This document shows, in pieces, positions 15,065 through 23,735 of a DNA stretch of 64,000 nt. Within the stretch, counting starts at the first letter, position 1. The number at the start of each line of letters is the position of its first letter. Made by a program: the position numbers and the translations under genes. Source of the stretch: Bacillota bacterium (GTDB lineage Bacteria > Bacillota > Clostridia > Peptostreptococcales > Anaerovoracaceae); NCBI GenBank assembly GCA_030526355.1, contig JAUNDC010000010.1, positions 33,391 through 97,390 on the forward strand, read 5' to 3'. Under the pieces are notes generated by a model, which saw nothing but the letters and a program-made list of their open reading frames with translations, searched no databases and was not told the DNA's origin.

Positions 15065-16540
15065 TCATTTCCTAAGAGTTTCGAACTCCCTGAAAACATC
15101 TCCGACTGTTTCAATCCTGTTTATTCTGCCCACATCACTGCTGCAGAACACGAGACCATTGTCAGTATCTCCCTGCACTCCTCTGAGAGCCGCCTCAACG
15201 ATATCATAATCCTCGGTTCCATCTTCTTCAAGGCGACAGGCATAAGGTGTGCGCATAACACGTACAGATGTTTTCATAGGACTCCTGATTATTGTAACAT
15301 CATTTTCTCCACAGTTCAAATACAGCTTCTTGAACTCTTCAGGGGCCTCACATTCCTCTGTTGTTACAAATCTTGTACCCATAAGGTATGCATCAGCTCC
15401 GTACTGATACGCCTTGATCGCATCTTCTTTGCCAAAAACCCCTCCGCCAAAAATAAGCGGACAGTTTTCCAGCTTTGAAAGCTCTGCCTTTACAGAAGCC
15501 ATTATCCTGTATTGTTCTTCTCCTGCTCTGTCGAGCTGCTCCGGTTTGAATCCCAGAAGCCCGGCTGCTCCAGGTCCCTGGAAAACGAAGGCATCCGGCA
15601 CCCTGTTGTATTTCTGTGACCAAGCTCTGATAATGGCTGAAGCCGCACGCTTTGACGACACTGTCGGTATCAGTGCAACATCCTTGCTGCTGCAGTACTT
15701 TGGCAGATCCTTAGGAATACCTCCGACTGTAACTATTACCTGAGCGCCTGCCTTTACTGCAGTTTCAATAAATTTCTCCGCGTTTGGCTTGTTCCACATT
15801 ACCGAAACACCAATAAGCCCTTTGCCTCCGGCAGCAGCTGTCAGGTCCCTCGCCTTATTCACTTCTCTCGCAACAGCTCTCAGATTGGCACCAAGCCTGT
15901 CAGTTGTATATTCCGGATCACGATGACCCATTTCAAGCGTACCTACAAGTCCCAGTCCACCATGAACAGCGACTGCCGAAGCAAGCCGGCCTGCTGCAAT
16001 TCCCATACTCATCCCTGCCTGAACGATTGGAACAGGCAGCTGGTGTACACCAAGTCTTATTGGAGCCATACATGACGACCCGGCACCTTTATGGTATCCG
16101 GCACTGCGAATCATTATAAACTGCTCGATGTTGTCAAGGGATGCTATGAACTGCTGCAGTTCATCCTGCGGAAAATCTGCTATGGCCTCCTCAATCATGC
16201 TTGAGTGAAACGCCTCATGCGCATTTACCGCTGAAACGCCCTCTTCCGTCAGACCTATCTTCACAATACGCCGATCCTTCTCATCCCGCAGCCTTTTAAC
16301 ATAACCCTTTTTCACCAGCTTGTTGATAGCTATTGTCAAGGTACTTACATTAATACCCAGCAGGTTTGCCACATGGGTCATTGTCTTGGGTCTTCCCGTT
16401 CCTATGGCAACCATTGTATGAATCTCCTTGATGGAGACATTGTGAGAGGAATCCTCCTGAATAGCTTCTTCTTCCAGCTTAAGAACCAAATTAAAAAGAT
16501 TTACAAGAATATCGTTGATCTTTTTGATTTCTTTATCCAC
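15065..16540 (-). CDS. FabT-like MarR regulator fused to FabK/nitronate-monooxygenase-like flavin domain
   Basis: This is a single uninterrupted 491-residue frame. Residues 1-145 are a MarR winged helix close to FabT, the acyl-ACP-responsive repressor of streptococcal fab genes: VSIKEIHTM, NVSTLTIAINKLVKKGY and DEKDRRIVKIGLTEEG. Residues about 158-491 form a TIM-barrel FMN enzyme of the nitronate monooxygenase/FabK family: PIVQAGMSMG, HGGLGLVG, GGGVFGKEDA and GTRFVTTEE, so the flavin phosphate site seems kept. The segment matching FabK's EGTEAGGHIG reads QGPGAAGLLG, with Leu328 where FabK has catalytic His. It starts at a GTG (16540) after AGGAG, 9 bp from fabZ. I infer a flavin-dependent sensor regulating fatty-acid synthesis. 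Confidence 0.88.
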   Translation of the reverse strand: MDKEIKKINDILVNLFNLVLKLEEEAIQEDSSHNVSIKEIHTMVAIGTGRPKTMTHVANLLGINVSTLTIAINKLVKKGYVKRLRDEKDRRIVKIGLTEEGVSAVNAHEAFHSSMIEEAIADFPQDELQQFIASLDNIEQFIMIRSAGYHKGAGSSCMAPIRLGVHQLPVPIVQAGMSMGIAAGRLASAVAVHGGLGLVGTLEMGHRDPEYTTDRLGANLRAVAREVNKARDLTAAAGGKGLIGVSVMWNKPNAEKFIETAVKAGAQVIVTVGGIPKDLPKYCSSKDVALIPTVSSKRAASAIIRAWSQKYNRVPDAFVFQGPGAAGLLGFKPEQLDRAGEEQYRIMASVKAELSKLENCPLIFGGGVFGKEDAIKAYQYGADAYLMGTRFVTTEECEAPEEFKKLYLNCGENDVTIIRSPMKTSVRVMRTPYACRLEEDGTEDYDIVEAALRGVQGDTDNGLVFCSSDVGRINRIETVGDVFREFETLRK

Positions 16541-16549
16541 TTTGGTCTC

Positions 16550-16975
16550 CTAACTGAAAGCAAACATGATTTCACATTTGCAGGCAAGCTCTTCACCTAC
16601 ATAAGCCTCTGCAATTCCTGTTCCTGTGCTTTTTCTCAGTCTGTCCAGTGTAACCTTCAGCGTAAGTACGTCCCCCGGTGTGACCTGCTTCCTGAATCTT
16701 GCGTTTTTGATAGCGCCAAACACCGCAAGCTTTCCTTTGTTTTCCGGCATGGAAAGGAGTGCCACCGCACCTGCCTGTGCAAGTGATTCTACAATAAGCA
16801 CTCCCGGCATTATCGGCTGTCCCGGGAAATGTCCCTGGAAATAATACTCATCCTCACGGACATATTTTGTGGCCACAATCGATTTGCCTACCTCCATCTC
16901 CTGAACCTCATCCACAAGAAGAAACGGCTCTCTGTGCGGTATTATCTCTTTTATCTGTTCTTTATCCATCAGCAT
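16550..16975 (-). CDS. fabZ: 3-hydroxyacyl-ACP dehydratase FabZ
   Basis: This 141-residue hotdog-fold dehydratase of fatty-acid elongation removes water from 3-hydroxyacyl-ACP. The catalytic His49 is in FQGHFPGQPIMPG and Glu63 in LIVESLAQ, both at family-typical spacing. An AGG site lies about 9 bp before the ATG at 16975; a second ATG two codons later is also possible. No FabM or FabN-type isomerase is present, so how unsaturated chains arise is not shown in this window. Confidence 0.95.
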   Translation of the reverse strand: MLMDKEQIKEIIPHREPFLLVDEVQEMEVGKSIVATKYVREDEYYFQGHFPGQPIMPGVLIVESLAQAGAVALLSMPENKGKLAVFGAIKNARFRKQVTPGDVLTLKVTLDRLRKSTGTGIAEAYVGEELACKCEIMFAFS

Positions 16976-16995
16976 TTCATCATACCTGCTTTCAA

Positions 16996-18228
16996 TTAGT
17001 CTTCAAATTTTTTGATGATAAGTGTTGCATTATGTCCACCAAATCCCAACGAATTGGAAAGAACACATTTAATATCTGCGTCTCTGCCTACGTTCGGTAC
17101 ATAGTCAAGATCCAACTCAGGATCCGGCTTCTCAAGTCCGATTGTCGGAGGAATGAAGCTTTCATTTATTGCTTTGGTACATATAACAGCCTCCAGACTT
17201 CCTGCTGCTCCCAGCAGATGGCCTGTCATACTCTTTGTTGAACTCATCGGCACCTTGGTATCCTCGCCGAATACTTTCTTTACAGCGATAGTCTCAAATG
17301 CATCATTATATGGAGTGCCTGTTCCATGTGCATTTATATAATCGATATCCTGCGGAGTTATTCCCGCCTCTTCTATTGCTATTCTTATAGCTTTTGCAGC
17401 GCCCTCGCCATCAGGTGCAGGAGAAGTGATATGGTAAGCATCTGAGGTTGCCCCATAGCCTGCGATTTCTCCGTAAATCCGTGCGCCTCTGTTTCTGGCA
17501 TGCTCGAGCTCTTCAAGCACCAGGAAGCCTGCTCCTTCTCCCAGAATGAATCCGTCTCTTTCTTCATCAAACGGAGTAGAACATCTGTCCGGATCCTTAC
17601 GTGTCGACATTGCTGTCATGTTGGCAAATCCCGAGAAGCATACTGGCGAGAAAACAGACTCTGTTGAACCTGCAAGGATAACATCACTGTATCCATGCTT
17701 GATATTTCTGTATGCCTCACCGATGCAATGGGTTCCTGTAGCACATGCTGATACGATACCCATGCTGGCACCCTTTGCATTGAACTCCATTGAAATATTT
17801 CCAGAAACAGCGTTCGGCATTACCATAGGAATCAGCAATGCAGACGCTCTCGCCGGCTTATCCTTTTTCACACACTTCGTAACTTCTCCTTCCAGAGTGC
17901 GCATTCCACCGATACCTGTTCCACCATAAACACCGAAACGATCGGCATCAACGTTTTCTCCGCTTATTATACCGCTGTCCTCCATAGCTTCTCTGGCAGC
18001 AACCAGAGCAAACTGGTCAGCCAGATCAAGTCTTCTGGCAGCCTTTTTATCTCCATATTCAAAATCTTTGACCTCTGCACCCATAGTAACCTTGTGCCCT
18101 TCCAGATCAAATGATGTTATTTCTGCAATTCCATGTCTTCCATTCTTTATGGAATCCCACATATCTTCCACATTGTTGCCTACGGGAGATACAACCCCCA
18201 TTCCTGTTATTACAACTCTTTTTTCCAT
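16996..18228 (-). CDS. fabF: 3-oxoacyl-ACP synthase II FabF
   Basis: This 410-residue condensing enzyme adds malonyl-ACP units to growing acyl-ACP. It has the Cys-His-His triad: Cys162 in VSACATGTH, His in NAHGTGTPYND and His in STKSMTGHLLGAAG. GGAGGTG precedes the ATG at 18228. It lies between fabG and fabZ in the fab operon, with gaps of about 20-35 bp. Confidence 0.97.
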   Translation of the reverse strand: MEKRVVITGMGVVSPVGNNVEDMWDSIKNGRHGIAEITSFDLEGHKVTMGAEVKDFEYGDKKAARRLDLADQFALVAAREAMEDSGIISGENVDADRFGVYGGTGIGGMRTLEGEVTKCVKKDKPARASALLIPMVMPNAVSGNISMEFNAKGASMGIVSACATGTHCIGEAYRNIKHGYSDVILAGSTESVFSPVCFSGFANMTAMSTRKDPDRCSTPFDEERDGFILGEGAGFLVLEELEHARNRGARIYGEIAGYGATSDAYHITSPAPDGEGAAKAIRIAIEEAGITPQDIDYINAHGTGTPYNDAFETIAVKKVFGEDTKVPMSSTKSMTGHLLGAAGSLEAVICTKAINESFIPPTIGLEKPDPELDLDYVPNVGRDADIKCVLSNSLGFGGHNATLIIKKFED

Positions 18229-18262
18229 TATTCCACCTCCGCTATCATCGACGATATACTGG

Positions 18263-19009
18263 CTACATTATTATTCCGCCATCTACGCTGAGCACCTGTC
18301 CTGTTATATACGAACTCATATCAGATGCCAGGAAAAGTGCTGCATTTGCTATATCTTCAGGCTGTCCCATTCTGCCCAGTGTGATATTCTGAGCTGCCGA
18401 CGCCTTCTGCTCTTCTGTAAGAACCGACGTCATATCCGTTTCTACAAATCCCGGAGCAATGGCATTTACCCTGATGCCTCTTCTGCCCAGTTCCTTGGCA
18501 GCGGACAAAGTCATACCTACAATGCCTGCCTTGGAAGCACTGTAATTCACCTGTGCAGGATTGCCTTTGAGGCCGGATACAGATGCCATGTTGATTATCA
18601 CTCCGCTCCTCTGCTTTACCATAAGCGATGATATTTCCTTCATCATGTAAAACGCACCGTTCAGGTTTGCATTGATAACCTTTGTAAAGTCATCCGGTTT
18701 CATTCTCATCATGAGCTTGTCATTTGTCATCCCGGCATTATTCACAAGAATATCAACCTTGCCGAATTCCGCTTTAGCTTCTGCTGCTACCTTTGCGGCA
18801 GTTTCCGGATCCGCCACATCACCCTTTATCACCTTAACGCGACTTCCCAGAGCAGTAAGTTCATTTGCAGTTTTCTCAGCCTCCTCATCATTGCTTCTGT
18901 AGCAAAGTATTACATTTGCTCCATTTTCACAGAAGACTCTGGCGATTGCCTTGCCTATGCCCCTGACACCCCCTGTTATAACTGCTGTTTTATCCTTTAA
19001 CATATCCAT
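18263..19009 (-). CDS. fabG: 3-oxoacyl-ACP reductase FabG
   Basis: This 248-residue short-chain dehydrogenase reduces 3-oxoacyl-ACP with NADPH. It shows the glycine motif TGGVRGIG near residue 12, the NNAG motif and the catalytic YSASKAG. The C-terminus TGQVLSVDGGIIM is typical of FabG. The start at 19009 follows AAAGGAAAAAG; a second ATG two codons later is possible. It lies within the fab operon. Confidence 0.96.
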   Translation of the reverse strand: MDMLKDKTAVITGGVRGIGKAIARVFCENGANVILCYRSNDEEAEKTANELTALGSRVKVIKGDVADPETAAKVAAEAKAEFGKVDILVNNAGMTNDKLMMRMKPDDFTKVINANLNGAFYMMKEISSLMVKQRSGVIINMASVSGLKGNPAQVNYSASKAGIVGMTLSAAKELGRRGIRVNAIAPGFVETDMTSVLTEEQKASAAQNITLGRMGQPEDIANAALFLASDMSSYITGQVLSVDGGIIM

Positions 19010-19033
19010 TGCTTTCTTTTTCCTTTCGGCACT

Positions 19034-20014
19034 TTATACCAGTTCCTTCAGTGCAGCAACTGCTGCCTGCAGGGTTTCCACATTTTCTACATTATATGCT
19101 TCAATATCAGGACAGGTTTTTTTAGTAAGACCTGTCAATGTTTTTCCAGGGCCAACTTCAATAATCGCTTTAACTCCGTCCGCTTCAAATCTTCTGATGA
19201 TTTCTTCCCAGTAAACCGGGCTCATTGCCTGTTTTGCCAGCATATCTGTAAGGTATGCTCCTGCATCACTTCCATCAAAGTCCCTCATCATATCATCGGC
19301 AGTAACATCAGCATATACGGTTCTCTCTGGAGCTTTCAGTTCCGCTACTGCCAGTACATCTCTGAGCTTCTCTGCTGCTGGAACCATCATAGGGCTGTGA
19401 AAAGCAGTGCTTACTCCGAGCGGTATAGCCTTGACACCTCTTGCCTTGGCCGCACGTCTGAATCTCTTGAGAGCTGCCTTGTCACCAGCTACTACAGTCT
19501 GCTTAGGCGAGTTGAAATTGACACCCTCCAGGATACCATCTTCTCTTGCTTCTTCAACAGCTTCCAGAATAGCATCGCGATCTCCCAGACCTGCTGCCAT
19601 ACCACCCTTCGCATTGCCGTCCTCGTCAAGACCTGCCTGCTGCATGAGCATGCCCCTCTTTGTCACGATATCAATGCCCTTGGCTATATCATCTATAGCA
19701 CCGGCTGCTGTCAATGCAGAATACTCACCCAGAGAAAAGCCTGCAAATGCAGTAACCTCCAGGCTACCGTCAAGCTGCTGCTTCTTCAGCTCAGCCATCA
19801 GCGCTTCATAGGCCGCCATTGTTGTTGTATATATCGTCGGCTGTGTCACATGTGTCTGCTTGAGAGTTTCTTCATCACCCTCAAAGCACCAGTCCTTTAT
19901 CTGCTGGCCTGCCATGTCAAAGATTCTCTGTGCCTCAGGGTATGCCTCATAGAGGTCCTTGCCCATACCGCTATACTGAGCGCCCTGTCCTGCAAATACT
20001 ATTCCTATTTTCAT
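19034..20014 (-). CDS. fabD: Malonyl-CoA:ACP transacylase FabD
   Basis: This 326-residue transacylase loads malonyl groups onto acyl carrier protein. It has the FAGQGAQYSGMG start, the nucleophile Ser94 in AGFSLGEYSAL, and the catalytic His in STAFHSPMM. I chose the ATG at 20014; an in-frame TTG at 20035 would add six mostly Arg residues made from the ribosome-binding site. The start lies 44 bp inside the end of fabK, so the two are probably translationally coupled. Confidence 0.96.
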   Translation of the reverse strand: MKIGIVFAGQGAQYSGMGKDLYEAYPEAQRIFDMAGQQIKDWCFEGDEETLKQTHVTQPTIYTTTMAAYEALMAELKKQQLDGSLEVTAFAGFSLGEYSALTAAGAIDDIAKGIDIVTKRGMLMQQAGLDEDGNAKGGMAAGLGDRDAILEAVEEAREDGILEGVNFNSPKQTVVAGDKAALKRFRRAAKARGVKAIPLGVSTAFHSPMMVPAAEKLRDVLAVAELKAPERTVYADVTADDMMRDFDGSDAGAYLTDMLAKQAMSPVYWEEIIRRFEADGVKAIIEVGPGKTLTGLTKKTCPDIEAYNVENVETLQAAVAALKELV

Positions 20015-20924
20015 ATACCTTCTCCGCCTCCTCAAACATCTCTTTTATTATTTCAGCTGCCGGCTGTTTTTTATTAACAAGACCTGCAATCTGACCTGAC
20101 ATGATATTTCCGTTATCAGCGTCTCCATCTCTTACTGCTGCTGCCAGTGTGCCTGTGCACAGCTGGTTGATTTCCTCCTCAGGGGCATTCTGTGCCTCCA
20201 GACTAAGAATCTTTTTCGCAAGCTTGTTCTTGATAATTCTAACCGGATGACCTGTGCTCCTGCCTGTAGCTACAGTTGATGAATCCTTTGCCTTGATTAT
20301 AGCATTTTTGTATCCGTCTGCTACTATACATTCATCTGCCACCAGGAATCTAGTTCCAACCTGAACGCCTTTAGCACCAAGCATATATGCTGCAGCGATT
20401 CCTCTGCCGTCTGCTATTCCTCCTGCTGCAATCACCGGTATATCCACTGCATCTGCCATCTGAGGAACCAGTGCCATTGTTGTAGTTTCACCGATATGGC
20501 CTCCTGCCTCTGTTCCTTCTGCTACAACGGCGTCTGCACCTGCACGGGCAACTCTAATTGCCAATGTAACATTGGCCACAACCGGAATCACCTTGATTCC
20601 GCATTCCTTGAGACCTGCTATGTATTTGCCAGGATTTCCTGCGCCTGTAGTGACTACAGGAACCTTCTCCTCACAAACAACCCGAATCAGATCTTCTACA
20701 TTATCAGCCAGCAGCATGATATTTACACCAAACGGCTTGTCTGTCATTTCTCTTGTCTTTTTTATCTGATCTCTGAGCCAGTCTGCCGACTGACCTCCTG
20801 CCGCTATGATTCCCAGTCCACCACCGTTGCTGACTGCAGCTGCCAGATGACAATCTGCAATTCTTGCCATTGCACCCTGAATTATAGGATATTCGGTGCC
20901 TAAAATCTCACAAACATTTTCCAT
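19971..20924 (-). CDS. fabK: Flavin enoyl-ACP reductase FabK
   Basis: This 317-residue FMN-dependent enoyl-ACP reductase catalyses the last step of each elongation cycle and replaces FabI in many Firmicutes. It has IIQGAMARIA, NGGGLGIIAAGG, the catalytic His143 in EGTEAGGHIGE and the phosphate-binding AAGGIADGRG. CAGGAGGAG precedes the ATG at 20924. It is the intact counterpart to compare with the barrel fused to the MarR domain downstream. FabK-type reductases are insensitive to triclosan. Confidence 0.95.
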   Translation of the reverse strand: MENVCEILGTEYPIIQGAMARIADCHLAAAVSNGGGLGIIAAGGQSADWLRDQIKKTREMTDKPFGVNIMLLADNVEDLIRVVCEEKVPVVTTGAGNPGKYIAGLKECGIKVIPVVANVTLAIRVARAGADAVVAEGTEAGGHIGETTTMALVPQMADAVDIPVIAAGGIADGRGIAAAYMLGAKGVQVGTRFLVADECIVADGYKNAIIKAKDSSTVATGRSTGHPVRIIKNKLAKKILSLEAQNAPEEEINQLCTGTLAAAVRDGDADNGNIMSGQIAGLVNKKQPAAEIIKEMFEEAEKVYENRNSICRTGRSV

Positions 20925-20967
20925 ATTCTCCTCCTGTTACTAAAAGCCGGCAAGCTATAATTATCAT

Positions 20968-21960
20968 TTACCATTCAATAATGGCTCCTGCGGCACAAAG
21001 TCCTCCGCCAAAGCCCATTACTGCTATTATATCACCTTTCTTCAGTTTTCCGCTACTCTCTAAATCATAAAGTGCCATAGGAACTGTTGCTGATGATACA
21101 TTGGCGCTTTCCTTGATGCTTATCTGAAATTTTTCAAGAGGCTGACCGAGCTTCTGCGCTGCTGCATGTATTATTCTGCCATTTGCCTGATGCGGTACAA
21201 ACCAGTCCACATCATCCAGTGTAAGTCCTATTTTCTCCAATGCACCTCTGGTAACCTCATCTATTGCATTAACAGCAAATTTGAACACTGCCCTTCCCCT
21301 CATGTAGAGTGGCTGAGGTGTCAGATCATCCTCCCAGAACGGTGGATTGATGTAGTTTGCCTTGCACTTCATCACGCCGTTGACATCATCATAATTCTTG
21401 ATGAATGTGCTGAGGATTCCTCTTTCATCAGGGTCGTTTTCGAGAACCGCGGCACCAGCTCCATCTCCGAACAGTATACACGTTCCTCTGTCTACCCAGT
21501 TTGTTATTCTGGTCATCCTTTCAGTGCCTATAACAAGTGCTCTTTTCATTCCGTTTGTAACAGAGCCGCCTGCCGCGCTTCCTTTCATCAGCGACTCTGC
21601 AATCCACAGTCCGTATACAAATCCGCTGCAGGCTGCATTGATGTCAAAGGCAACTGCATTGGGAAGTCCTGCTGCCATTTTCACCTGAGCTGCCATGCTC
21701 GGGGTTATGTCATCCGGTGTAACTGTCGCTACGATAACAAGATCAATTGTTTCTTTATCGATGCCTTCAAGAGCCTCCTCTGCAGCTGCAGCTGCCATAT
21801 CGATGGATTTCTCAGTAGTAGCCACATGTCTCTGCGCAATACCCGTTCTCTCTAATATCCATTCATTGTCCGTGTCAATATACTGTGACATTTCGTCATT
21901 TGTAACGACTCTTTCAGGTAGGTTTTTCCCTACACCAATGATCCTTATGCCCAAATTCAA
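20968..21960 (-). CDS. fabH: 3-oxoacyl-ACP synthase III FabH
   Basis: This 330-residue initiator condensing enzyme joins acyl-CoA to malonyl-ACP. It shows the triad Cys111 (NAACSGFVYG), His in VPHQANGR and Asn in ESANVSSATVP. The start is a TTG: either 21960, only 3 bp after GGAGG, or the TTG two codons later at better spacing. It is the first gene of the fab operon and lies directly behind a promoter overlapped by a FabT-type palindrome. Confidence 0.96.
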   Translation of the reverse strand: MNLGIRIIGVGKNLPERVVTNDEMSQYIDTDNEWILERTGIAQRHVATTEKSIDMAAAAAEEALEGIDKETIDLVIVATVTPDDITPSMAAQVKMAAGLPNAVAFDINAACSGFVYGLWIAESLMKGSAAGGSVTNGMKRALVIGTERMTRITNWVDRGTCILFGDGAGAAVLENDPDERGILSTFIKNYDDVNGVMKCKANYINPPFWEDDLTPQPLYMRGRAVFKFAVNAIDEVTRGALEKIGLTLDDVDWFVPHQANGRIIHAAAQKLGQPLEKFQISIKESANVSSATVPMALYDLESSGKLKKGDIIAVMGFGGGLCAAGAIIEW

Positions 21961-21992
21961 TTACCTCCGAAATTATTTTGTATTTCAAATAC

Positions 21993-22005
21993 TTTGATAG
22001 TCAAA
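21993..22005. promoter_or_regulatory. FabT-type operator at the fabH promoter
   Basis: TTTGA-TAG-TCAAA is a perfect palindrome very like the streptococcal FabT box, which I recall as TTTGA-N3-TCAAA. On the - strand it provides TTGACT, a plausible -35 box, with TACAAA about 16 bp downstream as the -10, so binding would repress fabH and the whole operon. The matching regulator is probably the FabT-flavin fusion at the end of the operon. Confidence 0.72.
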
Positions 22006-22091
22006 CTATTTGTGAATATAATACCTTTTCCGGATTTCAAAGTCAAGGTTACCGGGTAAATTTTCGCACAAGCATCACAAAACTATGAGAA

Positions 22092-23735
22092 TTACAGTTT
22101 ATTATGCTGTATTTTCCCACTTATGGTCTTTGGTAGTTCATCTCTGAATTCAATTATCTTCGGATATTTATATGACGGCATTTTCTGTCTGGCGTATTTC
22201 TGAATTTCCTTTTTTAATTCATCCGTGGCTTCTGTCCCTTCCACCAGTACGATGCAGGCTTTGATCACCTTACCTCTGAGCCTTCCGTCCACGGCAGTAA
22301 CACCGCACTCAAGAACATACGGCAGTTCCATAAGAACACTTTCAATCTCAAATGGACCTATTCTGTAGCCTGCTGATTTTATAACATCATCATCACGTCC
22401 GACATACCAGAAATACCCTTCTTCATCTCTTACTGCCAGATCGCCTGTATGATATATGCCGTCATGCCATGCATTCAGTGTAAGCTCCTCATTGTCATAA
22501 TACCCTGCAAATAACCCTACAGGCTTACCTCTGTCAGTACGCACCACTATTTCTCCTGTTTTCCCTGGCTCCACCGAACGTCCCTTGCTGTCGACAACAT
22601 CAATATCATATGCAGGCGAAGCCTTACCCATTGAGCCGGGTTTTGGCAAATCCCCTTTTAGCGTTCCTATGGTAAGTGTTGTTTCTGTCTGACCAAAGGC
22701 TTCATGCAGCAGCAGCCCTGTTTTCTCTTTGAACAGATTGAACACTTCTGGATTCAGCGCTTCTCCGGCTGTCGTTGCATGTTTTAGACTGCTAAGATCA
22801 TATCTGGAAAAGTCCTTTCTTATCAGCATTCTGTAAGCTGTCGGCGGTGCGCAGAAAGTAGTAATTCTGTGTTCTTGTATCATTTCCAGCATTTCTCCGG
22901 CCTCAAAACCGTCCATATCGTAGGTGAACACAGCGGCTTCACACAACCACTGTCCATAAATTTTACCCCACAAGGCTTTCCCCCAACCTGTATCCGATAT
23001 TGTAAAGTGGATACCATCTGGATCTACGCGATGCCAGTATTTCGCAGTAACTATATGTCCCAGGGGATATCTGAAATCATGTGTAACTATTTTGGGATAA
23101 CCTGTTGTCCCTGATGTAAAGAACATAATTGACGGATCGCTGCCCCCTGCTCTCTCTTCCGGTACAAAGCTCTCATCGAAGTCATATACAGCTCTGCTTA
23201 GAGACTGCCATCCGTTCCTTTTACCGCGAACAATGATTTTTATTACATCATTGTTCGTACCCTGCGTAGCCTGGTCAACCTGATAAGCCACATCATCATC
23301 AGCTGTGCATACTATTGCTTTGATATCGGCAGCTTTGAATCTGTACTCATAGTCTTTCTGCTTCAGAAGATTTGTTGCGGGAATCACAACTGCACCTACC
23401 TTGTGCAGTGCCAGTATGGCAAACCAGAAATGATAATGCCTTTTCAGAACTAGCATTACTTTATCGCCTTTTTTTATTCCCAGCGACTGAAAATATGCAG
23501 CGATTTTGGAAGAATATGTACTCATATCGCCAAACGTAAATTCACGTTTTCTTTTATTCTTAGCGATATGGATCATAGCTGTCTTATCCGGATTTTTGGC
23601 TGCAAGTCTGTCTACAACGTCATACGCAAAATTAAAATTCTCGGTATTCTTAAATTTAATATCCTTTAACGAGCCGTTTTCATCCTCCTGAATATCTGCG
23701 AACTCCTCATATATCCATTTGTTTTCCTTTGTCAT
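22092..23735 (-). CDS. Medium-chain-type acyl-CoA synthetase
   Basis: This 547-residue AMP-forming ligase activates a carboxylic acid to its CoA thioester. It has the P-loop FFTSGTTGYPKIV, the YHTGD motif, the hinge region GRDDDVIKSAGYR, and the C-terminal catalytic Lys in TISGKIQHNK. The overall pattern is closest to medium-chain or ACSM-type synthetases rather than acetyl-CoA synthetase; the exact substrate is unknown. I chose the ATG at 23735, 5 bp after GGGAGG. It overlaps the HAD gene by 29 bp and shares its promoter. It sits beside the fab operon and could recycle exogenous fatty acids. Confidence 0.88.
   Translation of the reverse strand: MTKENKWIYEEFADIQEDENGSLKDIKFKNTENFNFAYDVVDRLAAKNPDKTAMIHIAKNKRKREFTFGDMSTYSSKIAAYFQSLGIKKGDKVMLVLKRHYHFWFAILALHKVGAVVIPATNLLKQKDYEYRFKAADIKAIVCTADDDVAYQVDQATQGTNNDVIKIIVRGKRNGWQSLSRAVYDFDESFVPEERAGGSDPSIMFFTSGTTGYPKIVTHDFRYPLGHIVTAKYWHRVDPDGIHFTISDTGWGKALWGKIYGQWLCEAAVFTYDMDGFEAGEMLEMIQEHRITTFCAPPTAYRMLIRKDFSRYDLSSLKHATTAGEALNPEVFNLFKEKTGLLLHEAFGQTETTLTIGTLKGDLPKPGSMGKASPAYDIDVVDSKGRSVEPGKTGEIVVRTDRGKPVGLFAGYYDNEELTLNAWHDGIYHTGDLAVRDEEGYFWYVGRDDDVIKSAGYRIGPFEIESVLMELPYVLECGVTAVDGRLRGKVIKACIVLVEGTEATDELKKEIQKYARQKMPSYKYPKIIEFRDELPKTISGKIQHNKL

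Noticed and set aside
16100..16125. Misassembly or frameshift joining two separate genes as the FabT-flavin fusion
   Set aside because: The frame is continuous with ordinary codons through the linker (RSAGYHKGAGSSC), there is no internal stop, and no ribosome-binding site with a start codon stands out at the boundary. It still deserves resequencing.
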